A stretch of DNA of 64,000 bases from Pseudophaeobacter sp. (GCA_027019165.1 JALUXC010000026.1:1-64000), one strand, 5' to 3'. Positions 28,839-38,252 are shown, counted from the stretch's first letter. Program-made: numbers and translations. Notes: generated by a model not told the origin, from the sequence alone.

Positions 28839-29001
28839 AGATCCCGACGCGGGCGGTGCCGGACACCGAAACGCCGGGAGACGAAGGCGCCGCACTTTTC
28901 GACTGCGGCGCAGGGGAGGAGGCAAGCGGCTCGCAGGCCGCCAGAGCGCCAATCGTCAATACAACCAGGGTACCTTTGGCATATGCGGGAAACGCACTCA
29001 T
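28825..29001 (-). CDS. Small lipoprotein
   Basis: A 58-residue protein from the ATG at 29001. Its signal peptide ends in lipobox LAAC (GTLVVLTIGALAACEPLA), and a short Ser/Pro/Ala-rich mature region ends VSVSGTARVGISIGG. It follows a second lipoprotein gene on the same strand downstream of argH. Such short lipoproteins between argH and lysA are typical of proteobacteria; their function is not established. Confidence 0.75.
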   Translation of the reverse strand: MSAFPAYAKGTLVVLTIGALAACEPLASSPAPQSKSAAPSSPGVSVSGTARVGISIGG

Positions 29002-29068
29002 CACAGATCGATGACCTTTCACAATCAAACGGCGACCAAAACAGCTTTTCGCGCCAAAAGTCCCGCCA

Positions 29069-29245
29069 CTAAAAGCCCAGAAGAATGTTCAACGGCCCCT
29101 TTTGGACGCCGACGCTACCGCCTGCGTGAACGCCACTACTGGACACCGACATGCCAGCATTGAGCGCAGGGCGCACGGGTTCTCCGTCCACACCGCAGGC
29201 CGCCAGCGACGCGGCGGCAAGCAAACCAAAAAGGAAAATGCGCAT
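29069..29245 (-). CDS. Small lipoprotein, argH-linked
   Basis: A 58-residue protein, MRIFLFGLLAAASLAACG at the N terminus, with lipobox LAAC (Cys17). The mature peptide is Gly/Ser/Val-rich (MSVSSSGVHAGGSVGVQ) and ends PLNILLGF. It lies about 110 bp after argH on the same strand. The neighbouring lipoprotein has a similar size and a similar VSVS-type tail, so the two may be ancient duplicates. Confidence 0.75.
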   Translation of the reverse strand: MRIFLFGLLAAASLAACGVDGEPVRPALNAGMSVSSSGVHAGGSVGVQKGPLNILLGF

Positions 29246-29356
29246 CGGGTCAGATCCTCCGGGTGCGAGATACCTTGATCAAGTATGGGCGGCGCGGGGA
29301 ACAATCACAAGCGCCGCACTGCAGAGACTGCGGCATGGTCCCGCTCACGTCCCCGG

Positions 29357-30751
29357 TCAGCCCCCCAGCGCCTCGGTCCAGCGCGCAACTTGGGCCCGCA
29401 CCTGTGCTGGCGCCGTGCCACCATAGGACATGCGCGAATTGACGGAATTTTCGACACCCAGCACGGAAAAAATATCCTCGGTGATCCCGGCATGGACCCC
29501 TTGCATGTCTTCAAGGCTGAGGTCCGGCAGATCGCAGCCCCGGCTTTCGGCCATAGCCACAAGCGTGCCGGTCACATGGTGGGCATCGCGGAAGGGCACT
29601 TTCAGAACCCGCACCAGCCAATCGGCCAGATCGGTCGCGGTCGAGAAACCAGAGCCCGCAGCGGCGGCCAGCGAGTCGCGGTTGGCGGTCATGTCCTTCA
29701 CCATCCCCTCCATCGCGGCCAGCGCCAGCATCCAGTTGTCGGCGGCGTCAAAGACCTGTTCCTTGTCTTCCTGCATATCCTTGGAATAGGCCAGCGGCAG
29801 GCCCTTCATCACCATCATCAGCGCGGTATTGGCACCATAGATGCGACCCACCTTGGCACGGATCAGCTCGGCCGCATCGGGGTTTTTCTTTTGCGGCATG
29901 ATCGACGATCCGGTCGAGAAGCGATCCGACAGGGTCACAAAGCGGAACTGCGCCGAGGACCAGATCACCAGTTCTTCGGCAAAGCGGCTGAGGTGCACGG
30001 CGCAGATCGAAGCAACCGACAGGAACTCCAGCGCGAAATCCCGGTCCGATACGGCGTCCAGCGAGTTTGCGGCGGGGCGATCAAAGCCCAGCGCCTGCGC
30101 TGTCATATCGCGGTCGATGGGGAAGGAGGTGCCCGCCAGCGCCGCCGCGCCCAAGGGGCTTTCGTTCATACGGGCGCGGGCATCGCGCACGCGGGACAGG
30201 TCACGGCCAAACATCTCCACATAGGCCATCATGTGATGGCCCCAGGTGACGGGCTGCGCGGTCTGAAGGTGGGTAAAGCCGGGCATCACCCAGTCGGCGC
30301 CCGCCTCGGCCTGGGCCAAGAGCGCCTTGATCAGCGCCAGCAGGCCAGATTCCGCCGCATCGAACTGATCGCGCACCCAGAGTTTGAAATCGGTGGCGAC
30401 CTGATCGTTGCGACTGCGGCCCGTGTGCAGACGCCCGGCGGGCTCTCCGATGATCTCCTTCAGGCGCGCCTCCACGTTCATGTGGATGTCTTCGAGCGCG
30501 GTGGAGAACTGGAACGTGCCGCTTTCAATCTCTGACAAGACCGTGAGCAGCCCTTCCCGAATGGCTGTCGCGTCGTTATCCGTAATGACGCCTGTTGCGG
30601 CCAGCATAGCTGCATGGGCCCTTGAGCCTGCGATGTCCTGGGCTGCCATACGCTTGTCAAACCCGATCGAGGCATTAATTGCCTCCATGATCGCGTCAGG
30701 GCCAGCGGCAAAGCGGCCGCCCCACATCTGGTTTGAGGATTGATCTGTCAT
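29357..30751 (-). CDS. argH: Argininosuccinate lyase
   Basis: A 464-residue enzyme that splits argininosuccinate into arginine and fumarate, the last step of arginine synthesis. It opens [20 protein letters not shown]. Superfamily signatures are [32 protein letters not shown] and the flexible catalytic loop [16 protein letters not shown]. Its start overlaps the region upstream of the divergent tlpA-like gene, whose ATG lies 20 bp away. Confidence 0.97.
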   Translation of the reverse strand: MTDQSSNQMWGGRFAAGPDAIMEAINASIGFDKRMAAQDIAGSRAHAAMLAATGVITDNDATAIREGLLTVLSEIESGTFQFSTALEDIHMNVEARLKEIIGEPAGRLHTGRSRNDQVATDFKLWVRDQFDAAESGLLALIKALLAQAEAGADWVMPGFTHLQTAQPVTWGHHMMAYVEMFGRDLSRVRDARARMNESPLGAAALAGTSFPIDRDMTAQALGFDRPAANSLDAVSDRDFALEFLSVASICAVHLSRFAEELVIWSSAQFRFVTLSDRFSTGSSIMPQKKNPDAAELIRAKVGRIYGANTALMMVMKGLPLAYSKDMQEDKEQVFDAADNWMLALAAMEGMVKDMTANRDSLAAAAGSGFSTATDLADWLVRVLKVPFRDAHHVTGTLVAMAESRGCDLPDLSLEDMQGVHAGITEDIFSVLGVENSVNSRMSYGGTAPAQVRAQVARWTEALGG

Positions 30752-30771
30752 GGCTGAACCCCGGAGATAAC

Positions 30772-31335
30772 ATGCGTCTGTTTCGTCACCTCACCCTTTA
30801 TATGGCCCTGAGCTTGGGTGCAAATGCCGCCTTGGCCGCAGATGTTGCAACGCTGGAAGCCCTGCGCGCAGACAGCCTGAAACGACTGGTTGTCCACAGC
30901 GAGCCGCGCGAAGTATCCGATGCGGAGTTCTTCCTTGAGGATGACGGCGGCACTGCGACCCTGGCCGATTACAAGGGCAAGATCGTGCTGTTGAACTTCT
31001 GGGCCACTTGGTGCGCGCCCTGCCGCAAGGAAATGCCCCAGATCGCCGAGTTGCAGCAGGAGTTCGACGGCGAGGATTTCGAAGTACTGACCATCGCCAC
31101 CGGGCGCAACACGCCTGCGGGCATCGTCAAGTTCTTTGACGAAAACGGCATCACCAACCTGCCGCGCCACACCGACCCCAAACAGGCGCTGGCCCGCACC
31201 ATGGCGGTGATCGGCCTGCCCATCACCGTGCTGATCAACCGCGAAGGGGAAGAGGTCGCGCGCCTCCTGGGGGACGCGGAATGGAACAGCGACAGCGCCA
31301 AGGCCATTATTGCAGAACTGATCGCCGCGCCCTGA
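30772..31335 (+). CDS. TlpA-like periplasmic thiol:disulfide oxidoreductase
   Basis: The ATG at 30772 follows CCCGGAG and gives 187 residues with a signal peptide ([22 protein letters not shown]). The thioredoxin-fold active site is [12 protein letters not shown], and the cis-proline loop is in [11 protein letters not shown]. TlpA/ResE-type proteins keep cysteines of apocytochromes or copper sites reduced in the periplasm. It is divergent from argH with very close starts, so the promoters must overlap the coding ends. Confidence 0.9.
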   Translation: MRLFRHLTLYMALSLGANAALAADVATLEALRADSLKRLVVHSEPREVSDAEFFLEDDGGTATLADYKGKIVLLNFWATWCAPCRKEMPQIAELQQEFDGEDFEVLTIATGRNTPAGIVKFFDENGITNLPRHTDPKQALARTMAVIGLPITVLINREGEEVARLLGDAEWNSDSAKAIIAELIAAP

Positions 31336-31419
31336 CGCGCTAATCTGAGGCCAGTTTCCCCCACGCAACCTTTGACAGGTCCCTGCTGACAGCTTCATTC
31401 TGCCCGCAGGGAGGAAGAT

Positions 31420-31806
31420 ATGCCACTGGACCTACTGCTGATCATGGTTGTCGGTGGGGTCAGCCTCGTTGCGCTGATCTTGCATTTGACCGGCCGCTCG
31501 GCCCAAACTGTTCTGTCGGCAGAAGATGCGCGCACGGCCTGGCACCGGCATTTTCCGGATGACGAAGTGCATCAGGTGATGGTCTCGGAAGATCGCCATG
31601 CGGCATTGGTCCAGACGTCTGTGGCGACCGGCCTCTTGTGGTCCTTTGGCGCCGATACCGTTGCGCGTCACCTCATTGATTTTGACGTGATGGAAACGGA
31701 CCACGGCCTGCGGGTGGAGTTCCATGATTTCGGCACGCCCGGCGTCTCCCTCGCCCTCGAGCCGCGCGAGCGGGAACGTTGGCAACAGTTGATGACATCC
31801 CCCTGA
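31420..31806 (+). CDS. Conserved hypothetical protein with one membrane anchor
   Basis: A 128-residue protein with an N-terminal membrane helix (LLLIMVVGGVSLVALILHL) and a cytoplasmic or periplasmic domain (SAEDARTAWHRHFPDDEV ... ALVQTSVATGLLWSFG). The start follows GGAGGAAGAT. I recognise no characterised family. It ends 12 nt before the sterol desaturase gene and so is probably its operon partner. Confidence 0.7.
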   Translation: MPLDLLLIMVVGGVSLVALILHLTGRSAQTVLSAEDARTAWHRHFPDDEVHQVMVSEDRHAALVQTSVATGLLWSFGADTVARHLIDFDVMETDHGLRVEFHDFGTPGVSLALEPRERERWQQLMTSP

Positions 31807-31818
31807 CGGAGCCCTGCC

Positions 31819-32754
31819 ATGAGTGATGCGATCTCATACCCAGATGTGACCCAATATGCGGTGCCCTTCTTCATTGCGGCGATCCTGGCCGAGTTCCTGT
31901 GGATCGCCATCAAGGGACGCGGCGGGCGATACGAGACGCGCGATGCGCTGACCTCGCTCATCATGGGGGCCGGCAGTGTGGCCTCGGGGATCCTTCTGGG
32001 GTTCATCGCCTGGGGCTTTTTCATGCTTCTTTGGCGGATCACGCCGCTGGACATGGGCACATCGGTCTGGGCTATCGTCACCTGTTTTGTGCTGGATGAT
32101 CTGCGCTACTACTGGGTGCACCGCTTTGGCCACAGGGTGCGCTGGGTCTGGGCCAGCCATGTGAACCATCACTCAAGCCAGCACTACAACCTGACAACCG
32201 CACTGCGGCAGACCTGGACTGGCACCTTTACCTTCATGATGGTGGTCCGCGCGCCGCTGGTGCTGATGGGCTTTCACCCGGCGCTGGTGCTGTTCGTGGG
32301 CGGCATCAACCTGGTCTATCAGTTCTGGATTCATACCGAGGCGATCGGCAAGATGCCCCGCTGGTTCGAAGCGGTGATGAACACCCCGAGCCATCACCGC
32401 GCTCACCATGGGCGCAATGCACGATACCTTGACTGCAACTATGCCGGCGTCTTCATCATCTGGGACAAGATGTTCGGAACGTTTGTGCCCGAGCAGGAGG
32501 GCGACCGGGTCGACTATGGCCTGGTGCACAACATCGGCACCTTCAACCCGCTGCGTGTCGCCTTTCACGAATGGGTGGGTATCTTTCGGGACATGACACA
32601 GCCGGGGCTCTCCTGGAAACAGCGCCTGCTTTACGCTGTTGCCCCGCCCGGCTACAGCCACGACGGCAGTCGCGACACCAGCGAAGGCATCAAGGCCAAA
32701 CACCTGGCCCGCAACCCTCAGGACCGTGGCACGCCCGGGTTCGATGCCTCCTGA
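31819..32754 (+). CDS. Sterol desaturase/fatty acid hydroxylase family protein
   Basis: A 311-residue integral membrane di-iron oxygenase. The eight-histidine signature is complete: HRFGHR, HVNHHSSQHYN, and HRAHHGRN late in the sequence, plus HTEAIGK between. Around four membrane helices surround the site. Family members hydroxylate or desaturate lipids; the substrate cannot be told (ornithine lipid, carotenoid and fatty acid hydroxylases share the fold). It follows the small anchored protein on the same strand. Confidence 0.88.
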   Translation: MSDAISYPDVTQYAVPFFIAAILAEFLWIAIKGRGGRYETRDALTSLIMGAGSVASGILLGFIAWGFFMLLWRITPLDMGTSVWAIVTCFVLDDLRYYWVHRFGHRVRWVWASHVNHHSSQHYNLTTALRQTWTGTFTFMMVVRAPLVLMGFHPALVLFVGGINLVYQFWIHTEAIGKMPRWFEAVMNTPSHHRAHHGRNARYLDCNYAGVFIIWDKMFGTFVPEQEGDRVDYGLVHNIGTFNPLRVAFHEWVGIFRDMTQPGLSWKQRLLYAVAPPGYSHDGSRDTSEGIKAKHLARNPQDRGTPGFDAS

Positions 32755-32903
32755 TGCTGCAGCTCCTGTCCGGGGCCGTTCACTCCCGCACTGGCAAGTT
32801 CACTAAAAATGTATCTTTAAACCTCGCTTCACCCTTTTGCCCGAGAGTGCAATCCAAAGCATAGTTTGTCTGCATGCGCGCAGGATCAGCCGAGGGAATC
32901 ACG

Positions 32904-33743
32904 GTGAATAAAAGACGCTGGAAAAAGGCGGATATGCCGGAAGGCGCGGAGAGCCCGCTGAACGCGGCAGTGGTGTCACGCGACCGATCGACCCTCGACA
33001 TGGTTGCAGAGGCGGTAAAACATGACCAGACCATGCTGGCCTTTCAGCCGGTCATGCAGGCCATGCCCCCCCATCAAACCGCCTTCTACGAAGGTTATAT
33101 CCGGGTTCTCGATCCGACTGGCCGGGTCATTCCTGCGCGCGATTTCATGCATGTGGTGGAAGAGACCGAGACCGGGCGGGCGCTCGATTGTCTGGCCCTT
33201 CAGCATGGCCTGAGAGCCCTTGCGAAGTCCCCTCAGATCCGCCTGTCGGTCAATATGTCGGCACGCTCTATCGGCTATGGCCGCTGGATGGATGTGCTGA
33301 ACCGCTTCCTGAAAAAGGATGCAACCATTGGCGAGCGGCTGATTCTCGAAATCTCCGAAGCCTCGGCCATGGCCACGCCCGAGTTGGTCATCGACTTCAT
33401 GCAGCGCATGCAAAAGCACGGCATCGCCTTTGCGCTCGACAATTTCGGCGCGGGCACAACGGCCATCGGCCATTTCCGCAATTTCTTTTTCGATGCGGTC
33501 AAGATTGACGGGCAGTTCATCCGCGGCATTAGCGAGAACGCCGATAATCAGGCGGTGACCTGCGCGCTGGTCGGCATCGCAAAGCAGTTCGATATGCTGG
33601 TGGTGGCTGAGTCGGTGGAATCCGAAGCGGATGCGCAGTTCCTTGTCTCCGTCGGAGTGGACTGTATGCAGGGCTTCCTGTTCGGTGCCCCAACGGTCAG
33701 CCCCCCCTGGCTGGAAGAGCTGAAACAACGCAGCCGCGCCTGA
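32904..33743 (+). CDS. EAL-domain protein with altered metal site
   Basis: The GTG at 32904 (GAGGG just upstream) is preferred; an ATG at 32874 without a ribosome-binding site and an ATG at 32937 are alternatives. The protein is one EAL phosphodiesterase-like domain without sensory modules. Canonical ExLxR appears as EGYIR, and the catalytic ESE-type site as LILEISE. The metal-binding DDFGTG has become DNFGAG, so the second Asp is lost. Lys in VKIDGQFI and Glu in AESVES remain. Cyclic-di-GMP hydrolysis is therefore doubtful; binding remains possible. Confidence 0.85.
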   Translation: MNKRRWKKADMPEGAESPLNAAVVSRDRSTLDMVAEAVKHDQTMLAFQPVMQAMPPHQTAFYEGYIRVLDPTGRVIPARDFMHVVEETETGRALDCLALQHGLRALAKSPQIRLSVNMSARSIGYGRWMDVLNRFLKKDATIGERLILEISEASAMATPELVIDFMQRMQKHGIAFALDNFGAGTTAIGHFRNFFFDAVKIDGQFIRGISENADNQAVTCALVGIAKQFDMLVVAESVESEADAQFLVSVGVDCMQGFLFGAPTVSPPWLEELKQRSRA

Positions 33744-33774
33744 GCCACCTTCCTGTCGGGTTACTGCAGATCTC

Positions 33775-33800
33775 AAAGCCATCGCATCCGATGGCTTTTT
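33775..33800 (+). terminator. Rho-independent terminator after the EAL gene
   Basis: The perfect stem AAAGCCATCG/CGATGGCTTT with loop CATC is followed by further T residues. Confidence 0.85.
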
Positions 33801-33847
33801 GCATTCTTGGCGGTTGACTTCCCTTCAACCCCTGAGACACCCTGTCG

Positions 33848-33867
33848 ATTGCTGCAGGTGCAGCAAT
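33848..33867. promoter_or_regulatory. PhaR-like operator upstream of phaA
   Basis: The 20-bp perfect palindrome ATTGCTGCAGGTGCAGCAAT contains CTGC-N4-GCAG. As I recall, the PHB regulator PhaR of Paracoccus binds CTGC-N3/4-GCAG sites. It lies about 120 bp upstream of phaA. Assignment to PhaR is inference from motif and location. Confidence 0.6.
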
Positions 33868-33985
33868 GCGCTATGCCTGCCTGGGACTAAGGGAGGGAAG
33901 GTCGCTATCGCGGTGTTTTGATTTCACCATCATCCGCGCTGGTGGGACAGTCCCACATACATTTGATGGCAGAGGACCCATATCA

Positions 33986-35161
33986 ATGACCAATGTTGTA
34001 ATCGCATCCGCCGCGCGGACCGCTGTGGGAAGCTTTGGCGGCGCATTCGCCAATACCCCGGCTCACGATCTGGGGGCTGCCGTGCTGGAAGCCGTCGTCG
34101 CCCGCGCCGGTGTGGACAAAAGCGAAGTTTCGGAAACCATTCTCGGCCAGGTTCTGACCGCCGCGCAGGGCCAGAACCCCGCCCGTCAGGCGCATATCAA
34201 CGCCGGCCTGCCCATCGAAAGCGCCGCCTGGGGCATCAACCAGGTCTGCGGCTCGGGCCTGCGCGCCGTGGCCCTTGGCGCTCAGCATATCCAGCTTGGC
34301 GATGCGGCTATCGTCTGTGCGGGCGGTCAGGAAAACATGACCCTCAGCCCCCATGCGGCCCACCTGCGCGCCGGTCACAAAATGGGCGACATGAAATACA
34401 TCGACACCATGATCCGCGACGGTCTGTGGGACGCCTTCAACGGCTATCACATGGGTCAGACCGCCGAGAATGTTGCCGAAAAATGGCAGATCTCCCGTGA
34501 TCAGCAGGACGAATTCGCCGTCGGCAGCCAGAACAAGGCCGAAGCAGCCCAGAAGGCCGGCAAATTTGCCGACGAGATCACCCCCTTCACCGTGAAAACC
34601 CGCAAGGGCGACATCGTGGTGGACAGCGACGAATACATCCGCCACGGCGCCACCATCGAAGCCATGCAGAAACTGCGCCCCGCCTTCACCAAGGACGGCT
34701 CGGTCACCGCGGCCAACGCATCCGGCCTCAACGACGGCGCCGCTGCAACCCTGCTGATGAGCGCCGATGAGGCCGAAAAGCGCGGGATCGAACCGCTGGC
34801 CCGCATCGCCTCCTACGCCACTGCCGGTCTTGATCCGTCGATCATGGGCGTTGGCCCGATCTACGCCTCGCGCAAGGCGCTCGAGAAAGCAGGCTGGAGC
34901 GCATCGGACCTGGATCTGGTCGAAGCCAACGAGGCCTTTGCCGCGCAGGCCTGCGCCGTGAACAAGGAAATGGGCTGGGATCCGGCGATCGTCAACGTCA
35001 ACGGCGGCGCCATCGCCATCGGTCACCCCATCGGCGCTTCGGGCTGCCGGGTGCTGAACACGCTGCTCTTTGAGATGAAACGGCGGGGCGCCAAGAAGGG
35101 CCTGGCCACCCTTTGCATCGGCGGCGGTATGGGCGTTGCCATGTGCGTGGAGCGCCCGTAA
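33986..35161 (+). CDS. phaA: Acetyl-CoA C-acetyltransferase (beta-ketothiolase)
   Basis: The ATG at 33986 follows an AGAGGA site; the upstream open frame is not thiolase-like. The 391-residue thiolase condenses two acetyl-CoA into acetoacetyl-CoA for PHB and the ethylmalonyl-CoA pathway. The acyl-accepting Cys is in [14 protein letters not shown] (residue ~89). The other active-site residues are in [17 protein letters not shown] (His) and [13 protein letters not shown] (Cys). It precedes phbB on the same strand but has its own terminator. Confidence 0.95.
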   Translation: MTNVVIASAARTAVGSFGGAFANTPAHDLGAAVLEAVVARAGVDKSEVSETILGQVLTAAQGQNPARQAHINAGLPIESAAWGINQVCGSGLRAVALGAQHIQLGDAAIVCAGGQENMTLSPHAAHLRAGHKMGDMKYIDTMIRDGLWDAFNGYHMGQTAENVAEKWQISRDQQDEFAVGSQNKAEAAQKAGKFADEITPFTVKTRKGDIVVDSDEYIRHGATIEAMQKLRPAFTKDGSVTAANASGLNDGAAATLLMSADEAEKRGIEPLARIASYATAGLDPSIMGVGPIYASRKALEKAGWSASDLDLVEANEAFAAQACAVNKEMGWDPAIVNVNGGAIAIGHPIGASGCRVLNTLLFEMKRRGAKKGLATLCIGGGMGVAMCVERP

Positions 35162-35187
35162 TTGGAGCGTAAAACCTGACATAACAT

Positions 35188-35213
35188 AGGGCGCCGCTGT
35201 GGCGCCCTTTTCT
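35188..35213 (+). terminator. Rho-independent terminator after phaA
   Basis: The perfect stem AGGGCGCC/GGCGCCCT with a 5-nt loop is followed by TTTTCTTTT. Confidence 0.85.
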
Positions 35214-35351
35214 TTTATGCTTCAAGACTTTGTGGGGGGTGCGACAATTTATGCGGCACTGCAGAAAATTTCACCGCGAAATATTGTTGCGCATTTTTTA
35301 CCTCGCATGTAGCAAGATTACCAAGCAAATGAATCACTGGAGGAAAACTCA

Positions 35352-36074
35352 ATGGCACGTACTGCACTCGTCACCGGCGGCTCCCGCGGCATCGGCGCAG
35401 CAATTTCCAAAGCGCTGAAGGCCGAAGGCTATGACGTCGCGGCCACCTATGCCGGCAATGACGAAGCCGCGGCCAAGTTCACCGAAGAAACCGGCATCCA
35501 GACCTACAAATGGAACGTCGGCGACTACGAGGAAAGCAAGGCAGGCATCGAAAAGGTTGAAGCCGACCTTGGCCCAATCGATGTGGTCGTCGCCAATGCC
35601 GGCATCACCCGCGATGCTCCCTTCCACAAGATGACACCGGAACAGTGGCATCAGGTGATCGACACCAACCTCACCGGCGTCTTCAACACCATCCACCCGA
35701 TCTGGCCTGGCATGCGTGAGCGCAAGTTCGGCCGCATCATCGTGATCTCCTCGATCAACGGTCAGAAGGGCCAGTTCGCGCAGGTGAACTATGCCGCTAC
35801 CAAGGCCGGCGATCTGGGCATCGTGAAGTCCCTGGCGCAAGAAGGCGCACGTGCCGGCATCACCGCAAACGCGATCTGCCCCGGCTATATCGCGACCGAA
35901 ATGGTCATGGCGGTTCCAGAAAAGGTGCGCGAATCGATCATCGGCCAGATCCCGACCGGTCGTCTGGGCGAGCCCGAGGAAATCGCGCGCTGCGTGACCT
36001 TCCTGGCCTCCGACGATGCAGGTTTCATCAACGGTTCGACCATTTCGGCCAACGGCGGTCAGTTCTTCGTCTGA
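35352..36074 (+). CDS. phbB: Acetoacetyl-CoA reductase
   Basis: A 240-residue classical SDR that reduces acetoacetyl-CoA to (R)-3-hydroxybutyryl-CoA with NADPH. The cofactor motif is ALVTGGSRGIGAAISKALKA, and NAGITRD and the catalytic Ser-Tyr-Lys set (ISSINGQKGQFAQVNYAATK) are present. A strong TGGAGG site precedes the ATG. The 190-bp gap after phaA carries the phaA terminator and an AT-rich promoter stretch, so the two genes are probably separate transcripts. Confidence 0.96.
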   Translation: MARTALVTGGSRGIGAAISKALKAEGYDVAATYAGNDEAAAKFTEETGIQTYKWNVGDYEESKAGIEKVEADLGPIDVVVANAGITRDAPFHKMTPEQWHQVIDTNLTGVFNTIHPIWPGMRERKFGRIIVISSINGQKGQFAQVNYAATKAGDLGIVKSLAQEGARAGITANAICPGYIATEMVMAVPEKVRESIIGQIPTGRLGEPEEIARCVTFLASDDAGFINGSTISANGGQFFV

Positions 36075-36099
36075 TCCCCAGCCATTGCATCAAAGAAAC

Positions 36100-36129
36100 A
36101 AGGGCCGGTCCATCAGGACCGGCCCTTTT
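36100..36129 (+). terminator. Rho-independent terminator after phbB
   Basis: The perfect 12-bp stem AAGGGCCGGTCC/GGACCGGCCCTT with loop ATCA is followed by T residues. Confidence 0.9.
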
Positions 36130-36152
36130 CAAATCCCGTAAGGACATGCGCG

Positions 36153-36299
36153 CTATGCCCAGCGGGAAGCTCCGGTGCGGATCACCGTGGGCTTGCTGCG
36201 CCGGAACAGCAGCGCCCAAAAGGATTTCAGAACCTGGCCGCGTTCCTCATGGGCGCGCTGCATGGCCAGTTTGATATCTGCGTTGGCTGTGTATTCCAT
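36153..36299 (-). CDS. RSP_7527-type small protein
   Basis: A 48-residue ORF (MEYTANADIKLAMQRAHEER at the start) with a GGAGG site 8 nt upstream of its ATG. The N-terminal half is an amphipathic helix; the middle is hydrophobic/aromatic (SFWALLFRR) and the C terminus basic. It resembles the short RSP_7527 family of Rhodobacteraceae, function unknown. It is divergent from the LysR gene and convergent with the phbB terminator. Confidence 0.7.
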   Translation of the reverse strand: MEYTANADIKLAMQRAHEERGQVLKSFWALLFRRSKPTVIRTGASRWA

Positions 36300-36414
36300 C
36301 TTGCAAACCTCCGTTTCGGATCAGCATCTTTAACCTGACCTGAATATGGGACACTGACAGAAAGCTGACAAACGAGACTTTTCATCCATTCAGTTAAGTA
36401 TTATTTATGCGTTC

Positions 36415-37362
36415 ATGTCAGATCGCCTGCCCCCCTTGACCGCCCTGCGTGCCTTTGATGCCGCTGCCCGCCATATGTCCTTTGCCAAAGCGGCAGAGGA
36501 ATTGAACGTGACGCCCGCTGCCCTGTCCTTTCAGATCAAATCCCTCGAAGAGCATCTGGGAGAGCCGCTGTTCCGCCGCCTTAACCGCGCAGTCGAGCTG
36601 ACCGAAGCGGGACGCACCCTGGCGCCCGGCGCTGCCGAGGGCTTTGAAATCCTCGGCGATGCCTGGCGCGCGACCCGGCGCCTGCAGGACAACAGCACCC
36701 TCACCGTGACGGCCGGCCCTGCTTTCACCTCCAAATGGCTGGCCCCCCGACTATATGAGTTCGCCCGCGCCCATCCCGAGATCGATCTTCGGTTTTCTGC
36801 CACCCTCAGGATGATGGATTTTGACCGAGATGAGGTGGATGTCGCGATCCGCTTTGGCGTGGGGCCGGATGAAGGGCTGTGGTCATACCCATTGCGCAAC
36901 GAATGGCTGACGCCAGTCATGACCCCGGAACTGGCAGAAAAGTACACGACGCCGGAAAGCCTGACAGAGGCCCCACTCCTGTTCGATGAATCCCTGCATT
37001 TCATTACACCACCCTGTGACTGGCCCACCTGGTTTGCCAGTCAGGGGATCAACTTTGCGCCCTCCCACGGAGCCCATTTTTCGCAGGCAGACCATGCGGT
37101 TGACGCAGCCCTTGCAGGCGTCGGCGTTGCCCTTGGACGCCGGGCTGTGATCGTCACGGACCTTCACGCTGGCCGCCTGGTCGCGCCGTTCAAAACCGCC
37201 ATCGGCATTCAGGGCCGGTTTCGCTTTGTCTGTGCAAAAGGCACCGAAGAACGCCCACAGATCAAAGCCTTTCACGACTGGTTCATGGGCGAGATTGAAA
37301 AAACCTCCTATGTGTCGGAAGGTTTCGAGATCATCCCCGTAGAAGAGATCTCCCTCGAATGA
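36415..37362 (+). CDS. LysR family transcriptional regulator (GcvA-like)
   Basis: A 315-residue regulator with an N-terminal winged helix (PPLTALRAFDAAARHMSFAKAA, residues ~6-27, then LNVTPAALSFQIKSLEEHLG). The effector domain has the GcvA-type pattern DEVDVAIRFGVGPDEG. Its stop overlaps the start of the EamA transporter (ATGA), so both are on one message, and the transporter or its substrate is the likely regulatory target. Confidence 0.92.
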   Translation: MSDRLPPLTALRAFDAAARHMSFAKAAEELNVTPAALSFQIKSLEEHLGEPLFRRLNRAVELTEAGRTLAPGAAEGFEILGDAWRATRRLQDNSTLTVTAGPAFTSKWLAPRLYEFARAHPEIDLRFSATLRMMDFDRDEVDVAIRFGVGPDEGLWSYPLRNEWLTPVMTPELAEKYTTPESLTEAPLLFDESLHFITPPCDWPTWFASQGINFAPSHGAHFSQADHAVDAALAGVGVALGRRAVIVTDLHAGRLVAPFKTAIGIQGRFRFVCAKGTEERPQIKAFHDWFMGEIEKTSYVSEGFEIIPVEEISLE

Positions 37363-38252
37363 CAGCTGACCAAGCCCTCCCTGCGCAACGCCGGGCCACC
37401 GCGATCGGATTTGTCGCCGTGCTTCTCTGGGCGCTGCTGGCGCTCTTTACCGTCGGCACAGCGCCTGCCCCGCCTCTGCTGCTGAATGCGATCTGCTTTA
37501 CCATCGGCGGCTCTATTGGCCTTGTCTGGACCTTCCTGAGCGGCGGATTGCGGGATCTGCGCCACGTCCCTGTGCGCGTCTATCTGTTTGGCACATTGGG
37601 GCTTTTTGGCTATCACGCGCTCTACTTCTCTGCCCTGCGGCTTGCCCCTGCTGCCGAAGCGGGGCTGATCGCCTATCTCTGGCCGCTGCTGATCGTCCTG
37701 TTCTCAGGCCTCCTGCCCGGTGAGCGCCTGCGGCTCGGCCACCTTTTTGGGGCGCTGCTGGCCTTTGCCGGTGCCGCCACGATCCTTGAGGGCGGGGCAA
37801 CCGGCATCGACACGCAGTATTTGCCGGGCTACGGGCTGGCCTTCCTCTGCGCGCTTACCTGGTCCAGTTACTCTGTCCTGTCCCGGCGCTTGGGCAATGC
37901 GCCGACGGCCACTGTCGCCGTGTTTTGTCTCGCAACGGCGGTCTTGTCCTGGGGCATGCATTTCGCCCTGGAAGAAACGGTCTGGCCAGAGGGCACCATC
38001 GGCTGGCTTTCGGCCATCGGGCTGGGGCTGGGGCCGGTTGGGCTGGCCTTCTACGTCTGGGACATTGGCGTCAAGAAAGGGGACATTCAGCTCTTGGGAA
38101 CCAGCTCTTATGCGGCGCCGCTGCTTTCGACGGTGATCCTGGTTGTCTTTGGCGTTGCCGCCCCGACATGGTCCCTGGCCATTGCCGCCCTGCTGATCAC
38201 CCTGGGCGCCCTGATGGCCGCACGAGCCAGCGCAAAAGCCGAGCGCACCTGA
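37359..38252 (+). CDS. DMT/EamA family transporter, YddG-like
   Basis: A 297-residue protein with ten predicted membrane helices in two EamA repeats. The block AEAGLIAYLWPLLIVLFSGLLPGERL resembles aromatic amino-acid exporters of the YddG type. Such proteins export amino acids or related metabolites; the substrate is not determined. It overlaps the LysR gene by four bases and is followed by a stable hairpin. Confidence 0.87.
   Translation: MTADQALPAQRRATAIGFVAVLLWALLALFTVGTAPAPPLLLNAICFTIGGSIGLVWTFLSGGLRDLRHVPVRVYLFGTLGLFGYHALYFSALRLAPAAEAGLIAYLWPLLIVLFSGLLPGERLRLGHLFGALLAFAGAATILEGGATGIDTQYLPGYGLAFLCALTWSSYSVLSRRLGNAPTATVAVFCLATAVLSWGMHFALEETVWPEGTIGWLSAIGLGLGPVGLAFYVWDIGVKKGDIQLLGTSSYAAPLLSTVILVVFGVAAPTWSLAIAALLITLGALMAARASAKAERT

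Noticed and set aside
29089-29304. 71-codon minus-strand frame at the argH-linked lipoprotein locus
   Set aside because: It is a shifted frame of the 58-residue lipoprotein gene at 29069-29245, which has a signal peptide and lipobox.
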